DNA of 64,000 nucleotides from contig CAZAOY010000001.1 of the NCBI GenBank assembly GCA_964486925.1, forward strand, positions 1-64,000, written 5' to 3'. Positions 33,621 through 41,156 of this stretch are shown piece after piece (position 1 is the first letter of the stretch; every line of letters starts with the position of its first letter). The position numbers and the translations under genes are program-made. This stretch comes from CAZAOY01 sp964486925. GTDB taxonomy: Bacteria > Bacillota > Clostridia > Oscillospirales > Ruminococcaceae. The notes under the pieces are model-generated. The model made no database searches and was not told the origin of the DNA. It was given only the letters and a program-made list of their open reading frames with translations.

Positions 33621-33674
33621 GGTGGGGTCATCCTGCCATGCAGGACACCCCTCCCGCTATGGGTTGTCCTGCAT
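33621..33674 (+). promoter_or_regulatory. Structured leader with alternative hairpins
   Basis: Fold A: GGTGGGGT..TCCTGC (33621-33636) pairs with GCAGGA..ACCCCTCC (33640-33654). Fold B: ATGCAGGACA plus CCC (33638-33650) pairs with GGG plus TGTCCTGCAT (33661-33674). The two share 33638-33650, so only one can form. Neither is followed by a U-run, so any control would be on translation or RNA stability. I do not recognise a known riboswitch class. Confidence 0.45.
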
Positions 33675-33710
33675 AATATCCAGATCAAAAGGCGGAGAAA
33701 CGGAAGATTA

Positions 33711-34634
33711 ATGGAAGCTAATAATACACCACTTTCAGCGGATCAAATAAAAGCCGTAAAAGGCATGGGATTTTTGCATAACCGTGGGACACGCAAGTTT
33801 TCGGGCAGGATAATTACAGAAAACGGAATGTTAACCGCCGCACAGATGGAAGCTATAGCCGAAGCGGCAAAAAGGTACGGTAACGGCAATATATCCTTTA
33901 CCGTAAGGCTAACTGTCGAGCTTCCGGGGATTGACTATGATAACATCCCTGCTTTTAGGGAGTTTATTGCGAAGGCGGGGATGAATACAGGCGGGACAGG
34001 CACTAGGGTTCGTCCTATTGTTGCCTGCAAGGGGACTACCTGTGTGTTCGGGTTGTGTGACACCCAAAGCCTTGCAACAAAGATTCACCAAAGATTTTAT
34101 GAGGGATACTTTAACGTTACTCTCCCTCATAAATTTAAGATAGCGGTTGGCGGATGTCCTAACAACTGCGCTAAGCCTGACCTTAACGATATAGGTATTA
34201 TCGGTCAGCGTGTGCCGTCCATTCGTATAGATGAGTGCAAAGGCTGTAAGGTCTGCGGGATGGTGTCAGCCTGTCCTATGGGGGCATCGGCGGTTACCGA
34301 TAAAAAGCTTACTATCGATAAATCCATCTGCAACAACTGCGGAAGATGTGTCGGGAATTGTCACTTTAAGATTGATAGCGGTGTCGATATGTATAAGCTG
34401 TATATTGGGGTCAGATTGGTCAAAAGGGTTCGTATGGGTACGATACTAACCCCATTATTTAATGAAGAGCAGGCTCTTGATACCATTGAAAAGGCGATTT
34501 TGCTCTTTAAACGAGATGGACTGGCAGGAGAAAGATTTGGACAGACCATCGACCGAATGGGGGTAGACAGAGTAGAGGAGCTCCTATTATCAGATGAACT
34601 GATTGAAGATAAGGATAACATTTTAGGAAGATAA
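33711..34634 (+). CDS. Small siroheme/[4Fe-4S] sulfite/nitrite reductase-like protein with two ferredoxin clusters
   Basis: A 307-residue cytoplasmic reductase-like protein. It has a ferrodoxin-like half-domain (residues 1-95) and then the siroheme/[4Fe-4S] Cys pattern: ACKGTTCVFGLCDT (about 104-117) and GGCPNNCAKPDLNDIG (about 146-161). The first pair is CxxxxC rather than the CxxxxxC of classical sulfite and nitrite reductases. Two [4Fe-4S] ferredoxin motifs follow: CKGCKVCGMVSACP and CNNCGRCVGNCHF. The single-repeat, ferredoxin-carrying layout resembles AsrC/Fsr-type small reductases. It could reduce sulfite, or use siroheme otherwise. It precedes a metal-type ABC binding protein and permease by 16 bp, so its role may be linked to iron or another metal. 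Confidence 0.75.
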   Translation: MEANNTPLSADQIKAVKGMGFLHNRGTRKFSGRIITENGMLTAAQMEAIAEAAKRYGNGNISFTVRLTVELPGIDYDNIPAFREFIAKAGMNTGGTGTRVRPIVACKGTTCVFGLCDTQSLATKIHQRFYEGYFNVTLPHKFKIAVGGCPNNCAKPDLNDIGIIGQRVPSIRIDECKGCKVCGMVSACPMGASAVTDKKLTIDKSICNNCGRCVGNCHFKIDSGVDMYKLYIGVRLVKRVRMGTILTPLFNEEQALDTIEKAILLFKRDGLAGERFGQTIDRMGVDRVEELLLSDELIEDKDNILGR

Positions 34635-34650
34635 CAGGTGAATACCATTA

Positions 34651-35607
34651 ATGAAAGATAAAATGACAAAATTAACAAGACTTACCATAACTATAGCTAT
34701 ATTAGCTTTGACCATTACCCTTTTTGGATGTGGTAATACTAACACTTCAAGTAGTCAGCTAGCAAAAGGCTACTACAGCTTTACAGATGATTTAGAGAAC
34801 GAGATAACCCTCACTAAACCGCCGAAAAAGGTAGTGTCACTGCTAGGCTCATATAGCGAGATGTGGCTTCTAGCAGGCGGGGAGCTTGCGGGTGTTACCG
34901 AGGATGCCGTATCGGAACGAGGGATTAACCTTAGCAAAGATGTTACGGTAATAGGCAGTGTTAAAGCTCCAAGTACAGAGCTTTTGCTTTCTATAACCCC
35001 AGATCTAGTACTGCTATCCACCGATATTGACTCCCATGTAAAGCTGTCTAATACCCTAAAGTCAGCAGGGATAACCTGTGCATACTTTAAAGAGGATAGT
35101 ATAGACGATTACCTTAACATGCTAAAGATCCTTACCTCAATAACACAAAAACCCGATCTGTATGAAAGATATGGTGATTCGGTAAAGAAGCAGGTTGATA
35201 AAGTAGTTACACAGGTAAAAGACCAAAAGACACAGCCAAAGGTGCTCCTAATCCGTAGCATGTCCACCAAAGCAAAAGCGCTAAAGGAGGATCACATGGT
35301 AGGGGTTATGTTAAAGGATCTAAATGCCGATAACATCGCCTCCCGCCATGAATCGCTTTTAGAGGATTTAAGCATGGAAACGATAATACAGGAAGATCCA
35401 GATATAATCTTAATTGTAACGATGGGGGATGTAGATAAGGCTAAGCAGACGCTAGAGAATGGTATTATGAAGAATAAAGCATGGAAAAACCTGTCGGCGG
35501 TAAAGAATAACCGTGTAGAGATCCTACCTAAGGATCTGTTCCAGTATAAGCCTAATGCACGCTGGGGAGAGAGCTATGAGTACCTTAAAAAGATCCTTTA
35601 TCCGTAA
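34651..35607 (+). CDS. Iron/cobalamin-type ABC transporter binding lipoprotein
   Basis: A 318-residue helical-backbone (class III, BtuF/FhuD-like) binding protein. The signal peptide ends in LTITLFGCG, with the lipobox Cys at about residue 27. The mature protein starts with the typical TDDLENEITLTKPPKKVVSL segment and contains ELLLSITPDLVLLS and QEDPDIILIVTMGD, family blocks for siderophore, heme, cobalamin or metal-chelate binding. It overlaps the start of the permease gene by 32 nt, so they are translationally coupled. Confidence 0.9.
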   Translation: MKDKMTKLTRLTITIAILALTITLFGCGNTNTSSSQLAKGYYSFTDDLENEITLTKPPKKVVSLLGSYSEMWLLAGGELAGVTEDAVSERGINLSKDVTVIGSVKAPSTELLLSITPDLVLLSTDIDSHVKLSNTLKSAGITCAYFKEDSIDDYLNMLKILTSITQKPDLYERYGDSVKKQVDKVVTQVKDQKTQPKVLLIRSMSTKAKALKEDHMVGVMLKDLNADNIASRHESLLEDLSMETIIQEDPDIILIVTMGDVDKAKQTLENGIMKNKAWKNLSAVKNNRVEILPKDLFQYKPNARWGESYEYLKKILYP

Positions 35608-36604
35608 CACCCCTAAAAGAAAGGCGCTAGTTTTATTTAGCGCCTTTCTTGTTTTGGTAGTGACGATATTAATAAGTGTCTGTGTTGGTGCGGCTAACAT
35701 TACGGTAGCGGAGCTGGTTAAGATACTAATCACAGGCGAGGTGGATAGCAGTAAGGGGCAGATACTCTACTATGTACGTATCCCTCGAACGGTAGCCGCC
35801 TGTCTTGCGGGTACAGCGCTTGCGGTATCGGGGACCATCCTGCAAACTATCCTAAATAACCCAATCTGTAGCCCCAGTATTATCGGAGTAAATGCAGGAG
35901 CGGGACTTTTTATGATTATAACCGCCGCATTCTTTCCGACAGCCGTAGCCTTCTCACCTATTGCCGCATTTATCGGTGCGGTGGTAGCGGTAGCGGCGGT
36001 GTATCTTATCGCAAGGTACAAGACTACATCAAAGCTTACTATTGTGCTTTCGGGGATAGCGGTATCCAGTCTGCTGTCCGCCCTAACCGATACTATAATT
36101 ACCCTTGTACCCGATGTAAAGGTTAGTAGAATTGATTTTCTTATAGGTAGCTTTGCGGGTGTGACGATGGATAATGTTATCTTCTCACTTCCTTATATTG
36201 TTATAGGCTTGGTAGTGGTGTTTTATATAGGCGCTGATATAAATTTGTTATCTTTAGGAGATACCGCCGCCTCATCCCTTGGGGTGTCGGTAGGGGGAGT
36301 ACGATTTATAGCACTAACGGTGGCGGCACTGCTAGCAGGGAGTGCGATAAGCCTTGCGGGGTTAATTGGATTTGTGGGGCTTATTGTACCGCATATTGCA
36401 AAGCTTGTTATAGGGTATGACCATCGGTTTTTGTTCCCGCTTACCGCAATGCTAGGCGGAGCATTCTGCCTGCTTTGCGACATCCTTGCAAGGGTTTTGT
36501 TTATCCCGTTTGAGGTTCCTGTAGGGATTGTAATGGCGCTAATTGGAAGCCCATTCTTTATCTTTTTAATCCTCTCAAGAAAAAGAGGGGGTAGTTTTAA
36601 TTAA
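35576..36604 (+). CDS. FecCD-family ABC transporter permease
   Basis: A permease of about 342 residues. The ATG at 35576 is chosen because GGGGAGA lies just upstream; an earlier ATG at 35555 is in frame. It has about nine to ten membrane segments, the family block RIPRTVAACLAGTALAVSG near residue 68, and GLIGFVGLIVPHIAKLVIG, a cytoplasmic coupling region for the ATPase. No FecE/BtuD-type ATPase gene follows; a ZIP transporter comes next, from a separate promoter. The importer must borrow an ATPase or be incomplete. Confidence 0.92.
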   Translation: MSTLKRSFIRNTPKRKALVLFSAFLVLVVTILISVCVGAANITVAELVKILITGEVDSSKGQILYYVRIPRTVAACLAGTALAVSGTILQTILNNPICSPSIIGVNAGAGLFMIITAAFFPTAVAFSPIAAFIGAVVAVAAVYLIARYKTTSKLTIVLSGIAVSSLLSALTDTIITLVPDVKVSRIDFLIGSFAGVTMDNVIFSLPYIVIGLVVVFYIGADINLLSLGDTAASSLGVSVGGVRFIALTVAALLAGSAISLAGLIGFVGLIVPHIAKLVIGYDHRFLFPLTAMLGGAFCLLCDILARVLFIPFEVPVGIVMALIGSPFFIFLILSRKRGGSFN

Positions 36605-36610
36605 TTGATA

Positions 36611-36639
36611 TTGACAAACTTTGGTATCTGTAGTAGAAT
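36611..36639 (+). promoter_or_regulatory. Promoter of the ZIP transporter gene
   Basis: TTGACA (36611-36616), 17-bp spacer, TAGAAT (36634-36639), just after the permease stop codon. Confidence 0.75.
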
Positions 36640-36693
36640 AGGTTAAACTAGGTAATGTTTAAATAGTCGATTATACAGATACAAAAAGAGGTA

Positions 36694-37455
36694 ATGATGA
36701 TATATGGATTGATTGCAGGAGCGGCGGTTATAACTGCTAGTATCCTAGGTTCGGCGGTGGGACTGGTGTTTAAGAGGATCTCACATAGGTTTAACGATAT
36801 AATCCTAGGGTTTGCAGCAGGGGTTATGCTTGCCGCCGCCTTTTTAGGACTACTCCCGACAGCATTTAGCGAGCAAGGGATAATGATAGCCATAGCGGTG
36901 GTAGGGGTACTCTGCGGCGCATTCTTTATAAGTCTGCTCGACCGTTTTGTCCCTCATATTCATTTTGATAACGGACAGCTTAAAGAAAGCCAAGCGGCTA
37001 GCAGATCAAAATCTCACGGCAACAAAGCGCTACTACTAATAATAGCTATCGCAATACACAACATCCCCGAGGGTTTAGCGACTGGGATTGTATTTGGGGA
37101 CGGTGTAACCGATAGCGCACTATTAGTAGCAATCTCTATGGTTATCCAGAAGATACCGGAAGGACTAATCGTTATAATCCCGCTACTAAACATGGGGATG
37201 GGTAAGGCGAAGGCGTTTGGGTTTTCACTTGTAGTAGCGTCAATGATGTTACCCGGAGTGCTGATTGGTATACTGCTAGGCGGACTTCCTAGCGGGCTTA
37301 CATCATTCTTTTATGCATTTACCTTTGGGGCGATTGTCTACGTTATAAGTGACGAGATTATCCCCGAATCCCACGAGCATGGATATCAAAAGGCGGCGAC
37401 CTTTTCGCTTATTGTAGGGGTGTTAACCGTTACGGTAATGCAGTTTGCTGCATAA
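36694..37455 (+). CDS. ZIP family metal transporter
   Basis: A 253-residue inner-membrane permease for divalent metals (zinc, iron or manganese). About eight membrane segments are visible, with a short hydrophilic His-containing loop (about 86-108) between segments 3 and 4. The metal-site motif in segment 4 is HNIPEGLATG. The matching motif in segment 5 reads QKIPEG, so the first His of the usual HExPEG-type motif is Gln. The GAGG ribosome site is close to tandem ATG codons at 36694 and 36697. It has its own promoter and a strong terminator follows. Confidence 0.92.
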   Translation: MMIYGLIAGAAVITASILGSAVGLVFKRISHRFNDIILGFAAGVMLAAAFLGLLPTAFSEQGIMIAIAVVGVLCGAFFISLLDRFVPHIHFDNGQLKESQAASRSKSHGNKALLLIIAIAIHNIPEGLATGIVFGDGVTDSALLVAISMVIQKIPEGLIVIIPLLNMGMGKAKAFGFSLVVASMMLPGVLIGILLGGLPSGLTSFFYAFTFGAIVYVISDEIIPESHEHGYQKAATFSLIVGVLTVTVMQFAA

Positions 37456-37456
37456 T

Positions 37457-37508
37457 AAAGGCAATTAACCTATAAACTGACTTAGCAGTTTTTAAGTTAA
37501 TTGCCTTT
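37457..37508. terminator. Bidirectional terminator between convergent genes
   Basis: AAAGGCAATTAAC (37457-37469) pairs with GTTAATTGCCTTT (37496-37508); AACTG/CAGTT extends it internally. It serves the ZIP gene and the leftward epimerase-like gene. Confidence 0.88.
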
Positions 37509-37527
37509 TAAAAGTATTCGCTAATAG

Positions 37528-38403
37528 TTAATCGTTGTTAGCTTGTTTTATTAACTCATCCAATAGGATATATATCCACTCGTGAAGTGGTGTAAAGCTA
37601 AATCCGCATTGTTTTGCAATATCTACATTAATGCTGTATGACGGAGTGCCGTTGTACGGCGCAGGATTAGCAAAATCTTCACTGTATAAAGCGGTATTAC
37701 CTACAGCCTTCTCCACATAGGTGATAATATCTCTTATGCTAATTGTCTGCTCGCTACCGCCGTTAATAGCCCCAACAAAGCGGTTAGTCGCAAGGAAGGA
37801 TAAAAACCTACCCGCCTCATCCGATCGGATAAAAGCAAGCTCAGAGTCAAGGTTATCCACCTGCATTGGGATACCTTTAACCACATGCTCTACATAAAAG
37901 TAAAGCCGCTTAGTGTAGTCGTCAGGCCCTATTACATAAGGATATCGAACCGCCACAGCGTTTTGGTTAGGGTACTTCACAAACAAAGACGCCTCTGACT
38001 GCCGCTTTACCTCATCGTAGGTAAAGTCCGCTCTATCACACCACTTAAATGGGTGGGTAAGTGGGTTGTACTCCGATTCCTTAGTGTCGATATGTAGGTC
38101 GTGATATACCGACATGGTGGAGGTCATAACATACCTGTCACAGGTAACCGATTCAAGTAATGCTCTTACATCATTTGAGCAGTAGCAGATGTTGTCACAG
38201 ATTACATCGTAGTGCGCTCCTTTAAGCGCTGTTGCTATGGACAACGCATCTGTGCGGTCAAGGGTAATCCTATTAACCCTATCGCCAAAGCTATCCTTTG
38301 CTAAGCCACGGGTAGCGACCGTTACATTATGCCCATCCGCTAACAGCGAATTGACCATATGAACCCCGAAAAAGCGTGTCCCACCTAAAACCAGTACCTT
38401 CAT
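37528..38403 (-). CDS. NAD-dependent epimerase/dehydratase-like protein
   Basis: A protein of about 291 residues, started at the ATG at 38403 because GGAGG lies 6 nt upstream. The N-terminal MKVLVLGGTRFFGVHMV is a GGTxFxG variant of the Rossmann loop of the extended short-chain dehydrogenases, a form common in chloroplast RNA-binding/CSP41-like and other atypical members. The expected Ser-Tyr-Lys catalytic set is unclear: TSTMSVYHDL supplies Ser and Tyr, but no YxxxK follows at normal distance (a YDEVKRQSE segment is a candidate). It could be a sugar-nucleotide epimerase or a non-catalytic relative. It is a single-gene unit with a promoter at 38496-38524. Confidence 0.75.
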   Translation of the reverse strand: MKVLVLGGTRFFGVHMVNSLLADGHNVTVATRGLAKDSFGDRVNRITLDRTDALSIATALKGAHYDVICDNICYCSNDVRALLESVTCDRYVMTSTMSVYHDLHIDTKESEYNPLTHPFKWCDRADFTYDEVKRQSEASLFVKYPNQNAVAVRYPYVIGPDDYTKRLYFYVEHVVKGIPMQVDNLDSELAFIRSDEAGRFLSFLATNRFVGAINGGSEQTISIRDIITYVEKAVGNTALYSEDFANPAPYNGTPSYSINVDIAKQCGFSFTPLHEWIYILLDELIKQANND

Positions 38404-38495
38404 AACTACCTCCAAATTTCCAGTCAATTAAAAATGCCTATGGGATAATATAGCATTAGCAGAAAATCGTTAAGACTTTCTTGCCTTATTGCTTT

Positions 38496-38524
38496 AGTAT
38501 AACACATGTGTGTGTGAAATTCAA
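38496..38524 (-). promoter_or_regulatory. Promoter of the epimerase-like gene
   Basis: On the minus strand TTGAAT (38519-38524), 17-bp spacer with an ACACATGTGT palindrome, TATACT (38496-38501). Confidence 0.65.
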
Positions 38525-38541
38525 TATAAACCTGCCAGTAT

Positions 38542-38585
38542 AAAACACAAAAGGGTAATAACGAATGTTAAACTCGTTATTACCC
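38542..38585 (-). terminator. Terminator after the rubrerythrin gene
   Basis: GGGTAATAACGA (38553-38564) pairs perfectly with 38574-38585 around a 9-nt loop. On the minus strand TTTTGTGTTTT follows. Confidence 0.88.
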
Positions 38586-38597
38586 ATATTTTTGCAA

Positions 38598-39242
38598 TTA
38601 ATACTTAGTAAACATCATCCCAGGAGTACCGCATACCGAACAGAATAGTGGTGAACTAGACCTCTCCACCTTGCCACATACAGGGCAGAGGAAATAGTAA
38701 ACCTCCTCGGTAGGGATGGAATCGGACTTAATCTCCTCAAGTGCCTGTTTAAACAGCACCGCATGGGAGCTTTCAGCGTCACGGGCAAACTTAAAGGTAG
38801 TACCCGCCTTGGAAAACTTTTCGGTAGCCGCTGTATCAACAAATTCGGGATACATAACGGTGCTTTCGTAAATCTCACCATCAATGCAGGACTGTAGGTT
38901 CTCTACAGAGGTGCCGACATCTACCTTGTTAGCGGTGAGTTTATCCATTGCCTTCATAGCATTAGCGATATCGTATTCCTTCTTTACATGAATCTGTTCA
39001 GCGTCGGAGGTGACAAGAAAAAGTTTTTGTACATTAGCATAACCTTCACCTTTAGCTACCTCAGCAAACTGAAGGTACTTTTGGGTAGCGGTGGTTTCTC
39101 CTTTAAGCGCAGTGTTTAGGTTGTCGTAGGTTTTTTGTGCCTTATCATAGCCAACAATTCTGTTATTCCAAAGCTTAAACCCTGAATACCCGATTAGCAA
39201 AACTATAATAACTCCGCAGATTATATACAGTCTTTTTTTCAT
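38598..39242 (-). CDS. Membrane-anchored rubrerythrin
   Basis: A 214-residue rubrerythrin, a diiron peroxidase that normally detoxifies hydrogen peroxide in the anaerobe cytoplasm. Here the first 25 residues are MKKR followed by a hydrophobic helix (about 5-23) without a lipobox, so the protein is probably tethered outside the membrane or exported. The diiron domain shows ALKGETTATQKYLQFAE, DAEQIHVKKE, DGEIYESTVMYPEF and ARDAESSHAVLFKQALEE, giving the Glu and His ligands. The C-terminal rubredoxin-like knuckles are CPVCG and CSVCG (about 188-206). An AAGGAGG site precedes the ATG. It follows the GH13 gene by 31 bp and may share the glycogen transcript. Confidence 0.88.
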   Translation of the reverse strand: MKKRLYIICGVIIVLLIGYSGFKLWNNRIVGYDKAQKTYDNLNTALKGETTATQKYLQFAEVAKGEGYANVQKLFLVTSDAEQIHVKKEYDIANAMKAMDKLTANKVDVGTSVENLQSCIDGEIYESTVMYPEFVDTAATEKFSKAGTTFKFARDAESSHAVLFKQALEEIKSDSIPTEEVYYFLCPVCGKVERSSSPLFCSVCGTPGMMFTKY

Positions 39243-39273
39243 AAGAAACCTCCTTAAATTGTATTAAAGAAAT

Positions 39274-41154
39274 CTACTTTATAATAAATACCCCACATGA
39301 AAATCTATTTAGCAAAAGGTCATCCTGCTTCATTACAACCCCCCTGGCAAATACCTGTGCTACAGGGTTACAGTTAAATAAAATCTCATGATCCGAAAGG
39401 TTAACAATACATAAAAGCCTAGTATCCCCAAGCTCTCTTGTAAAGCTAAAGATATCATCATCAACATAATAGGGAATATAGCTTCCAATCTGGATAGCAA
39501 CAAACAGCTGACGGACGTTAGCTAAGGTTTTATAGATGTTGTAGACAGAGGTGTTAACATTAGCCTCATCAAAGAAACGTCGGTTAAACGGATCTCCATA
39601 TCCCTGCATACCGATCTCGTCACCGTAGTAGATACACGGCATACCAGGAAGCATAAACTGTAAGAACACCGCGATAGCTAGATGATCCATATGCTCGGTT
39701 AACTGCTCCTTAGGGATAAACTCTGTAGCCTGCTCGTGCTTTGTGAGAAGGGTAGGGTCTTTCCCAAATAGATTTGTGATGATACGCATAGTATCATGGG
39801 TGGAGAGGATGTTCATTACGTTATGAATTACCTCTTTAGGGTAGTTTTCAACAATAGTATGGATACGCTCGTTAAGATCATAGGTTGTAATATACCCTTT
39901 AACAAAAGCGATAATGCTATCTTTAAAGACATAGTTCATTACACTTTCTAGCTCCTCGCCCAGAAAGTACCTGCGTGTAACACTATAGCTGACCTTGTTA
40001 GAAGCATCCTCCCAGACCTCTCCGATAATAAGTGCGTCCTTGTTAATGGATTTAACTCTATTGTATAAAAGTGTTAAGAACTCATCCGGTAGCTCGTCGG
40101 CAACGTCAAGACGGATTCCATCAATTCCCGCGCTGAGCCAAAAGGCGATAACGCTATCATCGTCAAAGAGAAGGTAATCGAGATAGTCGTTGTCAAGCTC
40201 ATTTACATTTGGGAGTGTCTTAATACCCCACCAACAGTCGTACCCGCCATTCTCATTAAACTGATACCAGTTATAAAAGTTGGACATACGATTATGGTAT
40301 GCCCCTCCACCAAACTCGTTGTTGATATCAAAGTAGATACTACGTGAGCCTGTGTGGGAGAATACGCAGTCAAGGATAATCATGATATCTCTATTGTGCG
40401 CTTGATTAACTAGGTTTCTAAAATCATCTAGCGTTCCAAGCATAGGGTCGATCATCTTGTAGTTTGAAGTGTCGTATCTATGGTTTGAGTAGGCAAAGCA
40501 TAGTGGATTTAGGTAGATAACCCCAACCCCTAAGCTTTTTAGGTAGTCAAGCTTGCTGATTATCCCCGCAATGTTTCCTCCGTAAAAGTCGTTGTTAAGC
40601 ACCTCACCGTGCTCGTCGGGCAGGTAGACAGGGGTTTCAGTAAAATCCGAATGTACCCAGTAGGGTTGTAGCTTGTTGGTTAGGTCAGGGCTTCCCATCT
40701 TGCAGAATCTATCGGGGAAGATCTGGTACATTATCCGTCCTGCGAAGGAGTTATCTCTCTTGTACTTTTGTGAGTATGAAGTAAGCTGCCACTTTGAGCC
40801 AAAATGATTATCTGTGACGATAAATGGGTTGTTGTGGTAATCTTTGTTAACCACTAATGATTGGTTGTGGGAGATTATCTCAAAATCATAAGAATACAGC
40901 CCGATATCAATACAATCGATAGTACAGCTATAAGAGGTGAAGTCACCACAGTTAAGGGAGGTGTCGAATTGATACCTCATAACCTCGTAACCTTCCTGGA
41001 AAAACCTTATGTACAGGTTGCTGATATCTAGGTCGGATTTAATCTTAATGGTAATTGACAGAGTTTCCCCTTTTGGTAAACATCCAAAAGGGGATTTATA
41101 GTCTAAATCTCTGCTATCAAATAATATTCTGTCGTCGTTATTATAAACTTTCAC
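39274..41154 (-). CDS. GH13 alpha-amylase/neopullulanase-like glycosidase
   Basis: A 626-residue cytoplasmic alpha-glucan hydrolase. An N-terminal beta domain (about 1-125) resembles the CBM34-like domain of maltogenic amylases and neopullulanases. The (beta/alpha)8 barrel shows GVGVIYLNPLCFAYSNHRYD, then DGIRLDVADELP with the Asp nucleophile, IIGEVWED with the Glu acid/base, and LSTHDTMRI with the third Asp. CIYYGDEIGMQG and a C-terminal beta domain complete it. No signal peptide is seen. It ends the glg cluster, 2 bp after the phosphorylase gene, so it probably trims or debranches glycogen-derived limit dextrins together with that enzyme. Confidence 0.9.
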   Translation of the reverse strand: MKVYNNDDRILFDSRDLDYKSPFGCLPKGETLSITIKIKSDLDISNLYIRFFQEGYEVMRYQFDTSLNCGDFTSYSCTIDCIDIGLYSYDFEIISHNQSLVVNKDYHNNPFIVTDNHFGSKWQLTSYSQKYKRDNSFAGRIMYQIFPDRFCKMGSPDLTNKLQPYWVHSDFTETPVYLPDEHGEVLNNDFYGGNIAGIISKLDYLKSLGVGVIYLNPLCFAYSNHRYDTSNYKMIDPMLGTLDDFRNLVNQAHNRDIMIILDCVFSHTGSRSIYFDINNEFGGGAYHNRMSNFYNWYQFNENGGYDCWWGIKTLPNVNELDNDYLDYLLFDDDSVIAFWLSAGIDGIRLDVADELPDEFLTLLYNRVKSINKDALIIGEVWEDASNKVSYSVTRRYFLGEELESVMNYVFKDSIIAFVKGYITTYDLNERIHTIVENYPKEVIHNVMNILSTHDTMRIITNLFGKDPTLLTKHEQATEFIPKEQLTEHMDHLAIAVFLQFMLPGMPCIYYGDEIGMQGYGDPFNRRFFDEANVNTSVYNIYKTLANVRQLFVAIQIGSYIPYYVDDDIFSFTRELGDTRLLCIVNLSDHEILFNCNPVAQVFARGVVMKQDDLLLNRFSCGVFIIK

Positions 41155-41156
41155 AA

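Noticed and set aside
33621..33674. Resemblance of the leader to a Moco riboswitch (CCTCCCG segment)
   Set aside because: Only a few bases agree and the leader is too short for that class; no molybdenum cofactor genes are near.
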